NCBI GenBank assembly: GCA_021613535.1
Contig: CP075495.1
Location: 3,596,001-3,660,000, forward strand
Origin: Adineta vaga
Taxonomy: Eukaryota; Rotifera
Length of the DNA stretch: 64,000 nt
Direction of reading: 5' to 3'
The translations under genes and the position numbers were made by a program. Of this stretch, positions 1-11,458 are shown in pieces. Under the pieces are notes generated by a model that made no database searches, was not told the origin of the DNA, and saw only the letters and a list, made by a program, of their open reading frames with translations. Each line of letters opens with the position of its first letter. The first letter of the stretch is position 1.

Positions 1-1090
1 GACCTGTATCATAAGCTTGTGATTGAAGGCCAAGTTGAACATTTTCACATAGATAAATATCTTCTTTTTGAACACGACGCGAATCATTTCGTTCGTTTTC
101 TTCAACAGATTTTGTTGTTGTTTGAGGACAATAATAATAATCGATATGAACGAGACAATTACATTCATCAATTGGTACAACAATATTTGTATCCATAAAT
201 GATCCATATCGATTAATCATTAAATTCGGATAGATATAAGCAAAAATAACACTACCTTGTGTTCTTTGTGAACCAGTACAATATTGTACCGATGATTTAC
301 CATCTTCAATAACAATTTTATATTCATTCATATTCAAAATTGAATCTAATTGTTTATGTGCATATGGAACATGGTAACCACCATCGAGATAATTATCAAC
401 AAAGATTTTCCAATTACATTTTACTGGATAACTTTCACGAGTAACAAATTGCATTTGTTCATAATTTGTTGATTGTAAATATTTCTTATGAATATGTTCA
501 ATCGTTGAAAGATCATTTTCAATCGTTGAATGATTTAAAAAATTTAAATTTAAATAAATAAATGGACCAATTGTATGAATAGCAATTGGTTTCAAACGAA
601 TTTTTGAAGCCTTAAATTGTTCAATAGATTTTAAACGTAAAGCTTTTTTTAAACGTCCATTTAAATCATATATCCAACCATGATATGGACAAACAATTTC
701 ATTCGATTGAAGATGTCCTTGATGATCTTGTAAAAGACACATACCATGATGACAACAAACATTATAATGGCCACGTAAAGTTCCTGATGAATCCACATTG
801 ATTAAAAAGGGCTCAGAAAGGAACCGATCGGTTAAAAAATCTCCTGGTTTAGTTACTTGATCTTTTCGTCCAGCATATAACCAATTTTGACCGAAAATAG
901 CATGTCGTTCAAGTTCGAAGATATCTCGAGATGTATAGAAACCAGATGGAAGTGTCAAAGCACGTTCGACAGGTACTTTCGATGACCATGATTGAAGAAT
1001 ATGTTCGAGTTGATTGCGATTTGATGGTGAATAAGTTTTCAAGTAACGACATGATACTTGAAATAAACTAGATAGAAAAAAATACACATG
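1..1090 (-). CDS. Rieske non-heme iron oxygenase (choline-monooxygenase-like), 3' end cut by window
   Basis: An open frame of about 355 codons runs without introns off the left edge, so the C-terminus is missing. Seen: a Rieske [2Fe-2S] site of the form C-x-H (NVCCHHG) followed about 22 residues later by C-x-x-H (CPYHGW), then a mononuclear iron motif reading DNYLDGGYHVPYAH, the usual D-x2-H-x4-H type region of the catalytic alpha-subunit domain. This order is typical of ring-hydroxylating dioxygenase alpha subunits, and the DNYLDGGYH form resembles choline monooxygenases of plants and bacteria. The probable role is oxidation of a small substrate such as a quaternary amine; the substrate cannot be read from sequence. 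The 5' end is unresolved: a plausible acceptor (ctatctag on the minus strand) lies near 1069, and no convincing start-codon exon was found upstream. Confidence 0.8.
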
Positions 1091-2757
1091 AAACTAGTGT
1101 CTAAATAGATAGACAAGAGCTGTAGAGAAAATAAATAATATATTGATTTATTTGAGCAGAATTATAGAAATCAATGACTACAGCATTATTTACGATGACG
1201 ATCGTAATAAAAGAAGAGACATGCGTTTTCTTTAACCATAAAAGGATGTAATAGTAAAGTAATAAATAAAACAACTTTATCAGTTGTATTATCATTGGTT
1301 GAAAAATCAACCTATCGATTTGTTACCAGACTTATTATTTAATTATTGACGTGAGCGACGCAAGCATGGTATCATTTCATATAGATTCTCGAATGCAAGA
1401 TGCAACATAGTCATTCATAAATACGATAAACAGTTCTATTCTAAACAAATATTAAAATAAAATTAAGAGTATATATTTTAAATGTATATATTCTCATTAA
1501 GGTTTTCGTCAACGGAAAAAATGAATCCTTTTTTTTTATTAGTATCGATCAGTTCCAATATAACGAAATAAATCAGTATTAGATTCAACTAGTATGTTTG
1601 ATCGTCTACTAGATTGGCAGCATAATGTGCAAAGAACAAATCAAAGTGATCGAGTTAGTCATGGAAATTTATCAGTTTCATGTTCATTCAAAACAGATTC
1701 ACGCACAATATGGCATTCCTACTTTCTTAACTATAAGAATATTTTCATCCTTACACTGTTAATCTACATTTATTTAACCAAAAAAAAGGATCGATATTAT
1801 CTTAATTAGAAATCCATTATTTTTGGAGTAAAAATTGATTAAAATTAGACTACATTATCATCCCTTGATCTAATCTATTAACAAGAAAAAAAACAAATAA
1901 ACAATCGAGAGTACGTATATACATACTGATGAATAAAACTCGAAGACATAAATCACGCTAAGAAAAAGATGTGCATTTCTACAAAATATCATTCAATTGT
2001 GTGCCATCATAGATGCCACCAGTGATCAATGTATCAGCTATTTCTTGCAACGCAGAAACATTTTTCATATCTATCAGACAGGATGCAAGTTTTTAGAAAA
2101 TTGAACATTATTTTCTCTCTGCGTCAATGCACAATTCATTGTTTGACAATGAATATTAACCAATGAAAATGTTCAGTATATACAACACAACACAAATTTA
2201 CTCACTATTTGTTCCTTTCATAATCTGACGCACACTAAGTCACTCTTTCTTTCCGTGTCGATACAATCAATATAAATCAAATTTTATCAATTGACAGTGT
2301 CGACACAAAAACCGAGAAATGATTGTACTTGAGTCTTAGTTGAACCTGTAATATTGTAGAAAAATATTTTGTATGTTCTATGCAAAAGGATGTTGCTGGA
2401 TTTCCCATGGCATTCGTAATATATTTATTAAATTTCCATGAAAGAAAAAAATTCTTTTTTTTCACATTAATAATACGTCTTTTGCTTTTTTGTTTTGTTT
2501 ATAATATTTATAAATGCATGTTATATTATTCATTGTCTGATTTTGTCAGGTTTTTAGAATATTTGACCTTGTCATCTGTTGTATTCGATATTTGATGATC
2601 TGATTGACGATTACCGTCAGTAAGACTGATTTGTGATTGAATTTGTATATCAATTATCTTTTCCTATAATACAACACATAATTTATAAGGTCAGTTTTTA
2701 CTATTTGATAATATTTATTTGATTAAAATTGTTTATTCTCAGTGTAAATAAACAATT
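1091..2757. other. No supported gene (intergenic, possible 5' exon or UTR of the Rieske gene)
   Basis: AT-rich sequence with only short open frames lacking protein-like composition. A minus-strand first exon of the Rieske gene and the promoter or 5' UTR of the transporter at 2758 are likely here, but neither can be placed with confidence. Confidence 0.4.
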
Positions 2758-5700
2758 ATGGGTTTGGGAGCAAATCTGTGGAAAATTCTTTCACATTATT
2801 CGCAATTTTGTAAATATTATTCATATTTTCTCATCTATAATGAATCTATTATGTTTTCTAATCAATTAGATTTTGTTTCAATTGCATCGATTCTTGGTAC
2901 AGGCATTCTTGGTCTACCGGTGACATTATCAGAGAGTGGTTTTCAACCATTTATACTCTCATTTTTGATTTGCTACTTCGTTCAAGTAAGACAAAAAAAA
3001 GAAACGTTGTGATTGATAATCTTTGATGAATTGTGCTTTCTTTTTCGTTTCAGATATTGACAGTATTTTTCTTCACGGAAGTTTTACAAAAGGCTTATTA
3101 TCGAAATGTCGAAAAATTACAAGAAGTAAATTTGATTTTGATGATAATTATCATTACTATTTATTACTAATAGAGTGACAAGGATAATGCACCGATCCAT
3201 ATGGAGAAACATGAGTTACATACATATGGATCAGATTACGATTTGTCATCTAAACAGGGTAAGAGGGGATCAAAAGTTAAGATTCTTTTTCTTCTTCTTG
3301 TTTCTGTTGATTATATTATCACATCTGTTTGCGATTAATTGATACGTTAGAAGATATGATCATCATTACTGATATTATATGAGCAAGATCATCGTTTACT
3401 TAATAAGTCTCTTCCTAGGGAGTATCAAATCTCTAATGATATCATTAAGAGAGAAAAATGTAGTTAATTATATATTCTATTAAGTAGTTGTTGTTTCAAT
3501 ATCAGTAGAACTATCATTACAGTTAAAGAATATCATAAAGACAATGACAAGTATTCTATTGATTCCACGTTTAAGCGTAATTATATTGATGGGTCTTAGT
3601 CTTCTATTAGCATTTATTTTAATCATACAATTAAGCAATGGTTGTTGTAATGCTATTGCGAGTTTTCGTCGAAAGAATCAAATAAATCAACATTCTATTT
3701 ATAATTTCTATCTTTTTCATCATTTAATCGTATGTATTATTCGTTGTCTAACGATATTTCTAATCTGTCTTTTTCTAATCATCTATCATGAATGTCTTTC
3801 TCTTGATATTCTTATACATTTTCTTCTTCTATTATCAACATTTGATATTTTTCTAATTATTATTGGTGAAACAGTACATTTCTGGGATTGTACAATTAAT
3901 CATAAAAGTACTCTATATTCCAAATGTTGTTTCATATTTGGTATATGTTTTAATTATTTTCTATCGAGTCTTTTTCTCGCTATTCATATGACATTGGGTG
4001 GAAATCATCCTGTCATTGTTCATTTTTGTCAAACAAGAAAAACACAAATCATCTTTCATCAAACAATCGAATATGAAAAATCCTTAATACCAGCGATGAT
4101 TCTCTATGTACTTTTTATTCTATTAAATTTCTTAACATTTCTATGGATTCATATTTCATATAAAGATATTGCGAAATTAAAACGTAAACGTTTAGCAACG
4201 GTATTTTTCTATTCACTTGTTTTAACTAAATTTCAAAATCATCAACGAGCAAGAATGGTTAATCAAACATTAAAACGTCTTTCATCAATTTGTTTATTTC
4301 TTCTCAGTAATATTATCGTTATTTTACCTGTATTAACAATGAAAATCTTGAAAATTTCAATATCAAATGTGTATTTACAAATCTTTATCATTTTTTTTAC
4401 TCAATTACCATGGTGTGAATCGTTGACATGTATTTTTTTTAATGAAATGATATTGCGTTTTCCGACGAAACTTAGTCGTTTCAAAGAAAAACATCAAATT
4501 CATGAACGAATCGGAATTCGTCTTAGTTCATATCGAAATAATAGTCTTCCTATGAATAAAACTGATCATAAATAACAAACAATAATACTTGTTTTATATT
4601 TAGAATACGGAGAATTTACTGAATTAAGAGATATGGTTGTTCCTTCGAGAGGTGACTTGCCCTTTTGTTTTTTCTTTCTATGTTGTTTTCTTTTGTATGT
4701 GTGTCTGTATTTTGTCTTAGTAAATATATATATATATATGTTGCTTATTGTGCTCCTTCAGGCGATGGTCAATCGAATGTACCATTAATGACAGGTGACG
4801 ATGATGATGACGATGACGTAAACATTACTATCACTAATACGAAAAATTATCTAAAACCATGTATGAATTTTTGTTTGCTATATAGCTGCATGATTATATA
4901 TATATATATATGTGTTTATTTGAATTCAAATTATGAATAATTCCTTTTCTATGATAGCTTACAAGGCAGATACAATCAAGAGATGTCTCCCGAATCTTCA
5001 TTCACTTGGAGAACTTCTATTACCATGCTTTCTTCGACAATTATTTACAGCAACTGTACTTTTATCTTTGTATGTCATTGTTCTATTTAACAAAGAAGAA
5101 TTCTTTTTTCTATGTATTTCATATAATTAGATTATGCGTGTTGATTAGTTATGCACTTGCTGGCAGTCAAGCATTCGCTACATTATTCAATATTCCGTAA
5201 GTTATATTTATGATAAGATGAATGAAAGATTTTTGTTTAAATTTAGATATATTAAAATGATTCCGGCTTTTTGTTGGACATGGACATTTGTCATAGTCTT
5301 TCTTCATTCATTCATTCAACCGATTATTTCGGTTTTGACATTTTTAAAAGGCACACTTTTTACTGCTACGGTAAATTATAATTATTGGAGATTAATACTT
5401 AATTATTTTCTTCGTTTTCTTAAGGTTGCTGTAACATTACTTGTTGGATTGAAAATACAAAATCCAGTTAAAAACGATTATTCAGCTATTGGTGATTCGT
5501 TTCTAATGAGTACAATTGCATTAGGTATGAAAAAGTAAATCGATTTGATTTCGTTTATAGATAAATCTTTGTTTAGGCGGTTTAATGAATGTTATGCCAA
5601 TGATGTTCGCGAAATTGAAACAAACACGAGATGAAGTAAATGAAAATCTTATGACGAACTAGTTGATAAGACTTCTTTGATTGTAGATTATTGGTTTCAA

Positions 5701-7033
5701 TGTTTCAATCTTTCTTGGACTGACGACTTGTGTCATTTTGAATTTACTCTGGTAAGACTCTACTCATCTCAAGATAGTATTAATTGTTCTCCATGTGACG
5801 TACGCACTATCGATATCATATAGCTCTCGTTATGATAGAAATATAATGAACATCTGTTTGTAATGGTAGAGAAAACAAGATCATTATCGAAATTAGAACA
5901 AAGCTATTTCTAGAAGTAGGATTTTGAATGTTTCCTTATTGATTAACATCTGTGAGAAGATAAAGAGAAAATAAAAAAGATCAGTTTGATCTTCAATTCA
6001 TATTTCTTCACTTGTTCTTAAAGGTGTTGGTCAATACTTGCTATTGTTCCTCAACGTAGTACATGTTTATCAACGAATATAAATGAATCACTTCATATCG
6101 TCTTCAATCTAATGAATGAATCACAAATTCATGGCAAATGTATTCTATCACCATCATTGAAAAAGTAAAATTAAAATCATTGATATTTTTTTTCTACAAA
6201 AATGATTTTTCTTTTAAGAGCGGAAATGAATGGAGAAATTTCTACAATACCATTAAGTCAAGTAAGTTGTATGATCTTAAAATCAGAACTAATAAATGTC
6301 GTATTTTAAGATTCTCGAAAATGGCGAATATAATTATTTTCAATACGTTGCCTTTATTGTTCAATTATTTATTATTACAAGTATTTCCGTTTCATTCATG
6401 ACAATGGGTTCAGCATTACATCATACAAGTAAATAATTTTGAACTTATCAAACGAATCTATTCATTGTTTATATGTAGTTAAAGGTGTTGTTGATTCGTA
6501 TTGGAATCCAACATTAGAAGCAGAAACAAGTTTGAGAAAATATGGAAATATTTTTGAATATATTACTGCGCGAAGGTATGTAAACAAGTTCATCTATATC
6601 GAATCGATTTTCGTTTTTGTAGAATTGCTCAGTGGATTGGATCTTTGATAATCTTTTCTATTGTATTTGGTATTGCCATGAGTAATCCAAAGGTATGAAA
6701 AACAAATGAAATCATTGTTAAATAGTTTATATTTTTCTTTTTTTCCTATTATTAAGGGTTTTAAATCGATTCTGGAACAGGCAGCAAGTCTATTTCAAAA
6801 TATTGAAATTGGATTATTTCTTGGAATCATGATCTATAAAGTATCTTCACGAGAATATAAGTAAGTTGCAGATAGAAACTTAATTTATTTATGATATGTT
6901 CTCTTTTAGTCATTATATATTACCATTCCAACTACCCCGATGGTTTCTTTATCTTCAAGGAATCATTCCAGTTTATTTTCTTTTCGCTGTTGTTTATGAT
7001 ATCTATCATATATTTAGAAGTTATTTAAAATAA
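2758..7033 (+). CDS. Multipass transporter, amino-acid-permease-like
   Basis: Followed through about 15 exons with consistent phases, the first being 2758-2985, 3054-3125, 3174-3258, 4604-4651, 4762-4860, 4958-5069, 5131-5196 and 5247-5370. The first helix carries ASILGTGILGLP, like the N-terminal signature of amino acid/auxin permease-type transporters. A hydrophilic loop with a run of seven Asp follows, then several hydrophobic helices (SYALAGSQAFATLF, MIPAFCWTWTFVIVFLHSF, GFNVSIFLGLTTCVILNLLW, FQYVAFIVQLFIITSISVSF, and a final YLQGIIPVYFLFAVVYDIYH), ending FRSYLK-stop. Likely role: proton- or sodium-coupled uptake of amino acids across a plasma or lysosomal membrane; the substrate is unknown. 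The intron 3259-4603 is about 25 times the local norm because it holds a complete second gene. An in-frame ATG at 2848 is an alternative start that would remove 30 unusual N-terminal residues. Confidence 0.75.
3544..4575 (+). CDS. Single-exon seven-transmembrane receptor-like protein nested in an intron
   Basis: An uninterrupted 343-codon frame with ATG and TAA. Seven hydrophobic segments can be marked at roughly residues 11-30, 50-75, 85-107, 127-147, 183-205, 247-268 and 276-298, with a short N-terminus and a basic, hydrophilic C-terminal tail. The spacing fits a class A-like GPCR, with TM5 and TM6 separated by a basic loop (KLKRKRLATV and RARMVNQTLKR). The classical DRY and NPxxY motifs are not recognisable, so membership is by topology only. 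It lies wholly inside intron 3259-4603 of the transporter and on the same strand, and must therefore use its own promoter or be processed from the host pre-mRNA. Intronless divergent 7TM genes are common in rotifers (background knowledge). The ligand is unknown. Confidence 0.65.
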   Translation: MTSILLIPRLSVIILMGLSLLLAFILIIQLSNGCCNAIASFRRKNQINQHSIYNFYLFHHLIVCIIRCLTIFLICLFLIIYHECLSLDILIHFLLLLSTFDIFLIIIGETVHFWDCTINHKSTLYSKCCFIFGICFNYFLSSLFLAIHMTLGGNHPVIVHFCQTRKTQIIFHQTIEYEKSLIPAMILYVLFILLNFLTFLWIHISYKDIAKLKRKRLATVFFYSLVLTKFQNHQRARMVNQTLKRLSSICLFLLSNIIVILPVLTMKILKISISNVYLQIFIIFFTQLPWCESLTCIFFNEMILRFPTKLSRFKEKHQIHERIGIRLSSYRNNSLPMNKTDHK

Positions 7034-7359
7034 TCGATATTGCTTAGTTTTTTTTTGACATTCATCGTGGTTATTATTATTAATATTATGTCCATTATAT
7101 TCCCTTCTAATTTCCACTCAATCTAATCGATCTTATTCTTATATTTTGTTTCTTGCGCAATAATTGTTGTCGGTATATAGTTATTTATTTATTTATTTTT
7201 CTCTCTTCTTGACATTATTTCTGTAATAGTTCATGTGCGTACCTATTTTTTCATATTGTTTTGTTCGTCAGTTATTGTAATGTGCATGACATAAGAGTAT
7301 ATATATATATTTAAGTTTATTTTGTCTTGGTGTTGTCTTCAGATTAAATAGAAATTCTC
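7034..7359. other. Intergenic gap between transporter and CYLD-like gene
   Basis: T-rich spacer without coding signal. A pyrimidine-rich splice acceptor (gttgtcttcag) ends at 7342, 17 bases before the next ATG, so the downstream gene has either a 5' UTR intron or a trans-splice site here. Confidence 0.45.
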
Positions 7360-9035
7360 ATGCCATCGCAACCAGGTTTTATTGGATTTGAAGGATTAAA
7401 TGTTCGACAGAGATCAGCACATGCAGAATTCGAAGAGGAATATGATCATGACGAATCAATGAATGACACTTCAGGTAGAATTTTAGTCTCTAAAGAATAT
7501 ACTCTTTTCTAAATATGGAATCGATTGAGAATTATTCTAATACAATCATTTTCATATGTTAATTTTATTCGATTAGGTGATATAAAATCGAATTCAAAAA
7601 ACAAAGTTTCATCATCACAATTTTACAATAATTCTCCATTGCTAGTGCGACGTGTACATACACCAATGTTTTCTGCTATTTATGACGAAATTGTAACTGT
7701 ATGGTTCAAAATACAATGGTTAATATTTGATGAGAATCATCAAGAAACATTTCTTATGTTAAAATCTTATATAACGGATTGTGTAACTATACAAAAAGCT
7801 ATTGATCAAAAATCTTTTGTAAATAATAAATATCATTTACATAATTTACCTGAATGTCTTCTGATTCGAACAGAATCAGATAGTAATACAATATTTTTAC
7901 CTAATTCTATTCTATCATTCGATCGTCTTCTTCATAAAAGTATTCGATCGAATGAGTACCAATTTCAAGGACAATTAATTGCGATTCTATGTAAATTAAA
8001 TGAAAAAGACAGTAAATTAATGTTTTATAAACATTTACGAACAAATATTTGGTATACATATTTCAATAATCCTGATGTATCATCCGAATATCATTCAAAT
8101 ATGTTATGTGATGGCGAACAAACTCAATTGGAAACAATTGGTGAAGAAAATAATCAAAGACATTTTAATCATTCATCTCAATTAACATTTCCATTATCAG
8201 CATTAACCATACATCCGATAACTTATGTATATTTAACAAAACAATGTCTGTGATCATTGAATGTGTGATTTTTCTTACGAATAAATGATTTTTTTGTGAA
8301 TGATTTTCCTACTCTTTGATAAATATTTTGTATTCTAGATTATAACGAAAAGGGCTATTTAATGGCACACGGTAAGATTTTGTTGATAGATTGAAATTAT
8401 CTTTCATATTTGTTTATTTAGCACAACATGATTATCGAAATGATGAGAATATAGGACGTGAATTTCTTCGAAATGATGCTATTATAGGCAATATGACAAG
8501 TCGATGTCAAGAATATTTAGATGAGCGAACTTATCGAAATACAATTCATATGGATTCAGGCGAATATGTTGATGTGTTAGAATTATATGCACCTACTGGT
8601 TTACAAACGATTCAAAAGATAATTGATGATCAACAAGAATATGATGCAATTCGTTTACAAAGTCCAGCACCTGATATTTTAGCAATGAATTTTTTGAAAA
8701 TATCCGATGATCCAAATTCATATATAATTCCATCGGAAAAACTTACAATTGAAACAATTCTTCCTCGATCAGGAGGCTATCGTTTAAATGCAATTCTCTG
8801 CGAGATTAATCAACATATTGTTGTTTTTATTAAACATTTTTCAACAAAACGATGGTATTTTTATCAAAACGATTATACATGTGAATCATTGAATGAAAAT
8901 GTATGTGAAAATTTCAATCGAATATTAGATTCAAGATCATTACATGAACAAAAACGTTTGATTGAATCGACACATTTTCTAATCTCAATGATTTTTCATA
9001 ACGCTGTGAAATATATCTATATACCAGATGATTGA
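7360..9035 (+). CDS. CYLD-like (divergent USP module) gene with two alternative terminal exons
   Basis: The first exon, 7360-7474, encodes a 38-residue acidic N-terminus and ends in phase 1. It can join exon A (7577-8253, own stop; 263 residues) or a mini-exon 8339-8371 plus exon B (8422-9035, own stop; 253 residues); all phases fit. A and B are diverged homologues. Each has a PECLLIR/PDILAMN segment, then FLPNSILSFDRLL/IIPSEKLTIETIL, then AILCKL/AILCEI and an aromatic strand. This order resembles the C-terminal half of the CYLD-family USP domain (LFAVLCIETSHY-type region). Exon B keeps a His at the expected catalytic position (NQHIVVFIK); exon A does not. No catalytic Cys box is visible, so an active deubiquitinase is unlikely. 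The CAP-Gly gene directly downstream supports the CYLD link. A and B could instead belong to two genes. Confidence 0.6.
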
Positions 9036-9066
9036 TGAGTCGTCTTATTTTTTATCGTATAAAGTG

Positions 9067-9088
9067 ATATATATATATATATATATAT
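9067..9088. repeat. (TA)n microsatellite
   Basis: About eleven TA units in the short spacer between the two CYLD-like genes. Confidence 0.9.
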
Positions 9089-9128
9089 CGTTTTTATTCT
9101 TGAATTTTTATTGTATAGTTGTAGATTG

Positions 9129-10429
9129 ATGAATAGTTTACATGTCGGTGATATTGTACAGAATCCTACTCAAACAGCAACGTAAGTTTTGATTAGAAAA
9201 GTAGAGAAGAAATTCTTATAAATTTAGTAAAATAGCATTCGTTGGTTGGGTTCAATTGAAGATAATGCAATCATCGGTTTGCAACTAAACAATTCAACAT
9301 TACCTGGTAGAATAAAACAAATTTTTCTCTTGGCAAAAACATATTTTTTTCTCTCGAATTGTAGGATATACCGATGGAACTTGTCCGTATGATAACAAAC
9401 GTTATTTTCTATGTCCACCTGATCAAGGTTATTATGTATTAGAATCGAGTTTTATCAATTCATACAGATTAATTCAAAGACATACTGATAATGATTACAA
9501 TTCAATCGAGTAAATAAATCGTTGTTTTTTCTTCTTTGAAGTATTTTATATCTGTGATGATGATGATTATGATTGTTTTCTTTTTCAATAGACAAACATT
9601 GTCAACTTCTCCTGTTCATGCACCTCTTCTAACTCAACCAATTCCGTCAACAACTTCACCATCTGTTTCTCAAATTCAGTTTCTTTCAGATAATAATCAT
9701 GTAACATCATCTCCACGTGGTGTTCTCAGTCGATTAACATCCGAACGAGAACAATGGAAAACTCAAATGTCACCAATGGCTTCTGCTGCTAACAATTCAT
9801 CATCAACATCACGAATCTATCGTCCGGAAAATTATCGCTCTGAAACTTATGATTTTTCTACAGAAAATGAACAAGAACTTTCTCATGTACAAATGACAGA
9901 TAACAATCAAATATTATCATTCGATAATATGCCTTCATTTGGTCATGACTATTTTCTTAACCATTGGACACTTGGTCGTGTAAAACGTTTTCTTGAAATG
10001 GAAATTCCAGTAGAAAATCAACTTTGTTTAAATATCTGTATTGATCAATGTGAAACTCAACAATTAATCGATGAACAAATCAACAAATATCTTTCACGTC
10101 GATCAAAAACAGCACCGTCAAATATTCGTATTGAATTGATTAAAATCTATGACAATGTAGAAATTGCTTTTCCATCACGTGCTATTCGCTTATATGACAA
10201 TGATTATTTATTATTAGCTATTCTATGTTCTTATAGTGAATGTGCTTACATTCGTACAAAAGCTGGTTGGGCATATACAGATGAGGAAAGTGATCGAGGG
10301 GAATCTATTATTATTGATGAAATCTCACAAATGATAGATGACATCAATACGGATATTCCGTACAAATCCGAACAATGTCTTCATGTTCTCAAAAATGCTT
10401 CATTTTTATATTATAAACTTATAGAATAA
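9129..10429 (+). CDS. CAP-Gly protein with a third CYLD-like C-terminal module
   Basis: Four exons with consistent phase (9129-9181, 9236-9306, 9365-9509, 9592-10429) give 368 residues. Residues about 5-80 form a CAP-Gly domain: HVGDIVQNP, then IRWLGSI, IIGLQL, YTDGTC and RYFLCPP, in the order of the third CAP-Gly domain of CYLD. A Ser/Thr/Pro-rich linker of about 140 residues follows, then a module with IRIELIKIYDNVEIAFPSRA and LLLAILCSYSECAYIRTKAGWAY that parallels exons A and B of the upstream gene. CAP-Gly domains bind microtubule plus-end tails or NEMO-type partners; in CYLD they target the enzyme. No Cys box or catalytic His is seen, so this is probably a non-catalytic adaptor. The ATG lies four bases after an acceptor-like gtag and only 94 bases after the preceding stop. 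Confidence 0.7.
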
Positions 10430-10561
10430 TTTTTGTTTTTTCTTACATCAGAAATATTCGATCTTATGATTACTAGTGATAAATAATAAATAATTGAACA
10501 TGTTGATTTCATATTGCTTTTCAAGTTCATAAAAATAGAATTATGATAGAAAGATAGAAGC

Positions 10562-10579
10562 GAGAGAGAGAGAGAGAGT
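10562..10579. repeat. (GA)n tract
   Basis: Uninterrupted GA dinucleotides, complementary to the TC tract at 10643-10668. Confidence 0.9.
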
Positions 10580-10642
10580 CGACTATTCATATAATACATA
10601 GAGATTGCTTCAAGTCGTATTCTCGTCATCATCGCTTTTTAA

Positions 10643-10668
10643 CTCTCTCTGTCTCTCTCTCTCTCTCG
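10643..10668. repeat. (TC)n tract
   Basis: Almost pure TC dinucleotides with one interruption. It lies about 65 bases from the GA tract and could pair with it. Confidence 0.9.
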
Positions 10669-11458
10669 CTGTTCGCATCTGCATTGCTTATACACACACA
10701 CACATCAATTAGACCAACGTGCCTGGAAGGCTTCTGTGACGGTAACGACAAGCACATAGGATCGACAAAAGCCTAAGGGCTTGAGGCAGTAGTAGAAGAA
10801 GCATTTGGAGTGAAGAAAAGAAAACGAAGACGAAGAAAGAGAAAAAATGGAGAGAGAGAGAGAAAGAGATGATTATGCATTGCTACAGGTAAATGAGCTA
10901 TATGCACACACACACATGTATATAGACGAGATTCTTTTTTTTTTGCTTTTCCTTATTTTTGACCATCTTTATATAAACGTTTAGAAAAAAAGAAAGAATG
11001 CGAAGATAGTTTGAAGCAAAAAAGACAGATTGAAGCTCCAAGGCAACACAACCAAACGAAAGAAAGGCATATTCAATTGCCGCAAGGACTTCTTTCTTTC
11101 TCTCGGTGTCTAATCATGAGAAAACTAATCTGCAGTAACATGGCAAGTAATTTGCCGTAAGCAATATTCTGCAAAAGACCGCTACCATATACATACATCG
11201 TGTCGATTCTCACTCATTCTCTTACTCTGCTTTCGGCCGCTTGCTTGCCCTCTTCTTTCTCCCTCTTCATTCTAACGAATAGCCTTCGGCAATACTGTGT
11301 GTCTGTGTACGTATGCGTATATATATTAGAGAAGAAAACGAGAAATTCGTTCTTCCTTGTCATTATTAGCTGACTGTCTTCTCATACATAAGGTAGCACA
11401 TATTATTCTTCTCTGTTTTATTTTAAACGTCACAGTTTAGATAAAAAAAATAAAGACT

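Larger units (their letters stand above)
10430..11458. other. Long intergenic region, probable KCTD1/15 promoter and 5' UTR
   Basis: No coding signal. It is unusually rich in GA/TC and CA simple repeats and ends with a TTTTA-rich stretch before the KCTD1/15 ATG. Confidence 0.45.

Noticed and set aside
1101-1310. 69-codon minus-strand frame upstream of the Rieske gene
   Set aside because: Composition of translated AT-rich DNA (Ile/Leu/Tyr runs) and no phase link to the Rieske exon.
1594-1809. 71-codon plus-strand frame
   Set aside because: Short, no domain, and ends in lysine/AT-rich translated spacer; no flanking splice-consistent exons.
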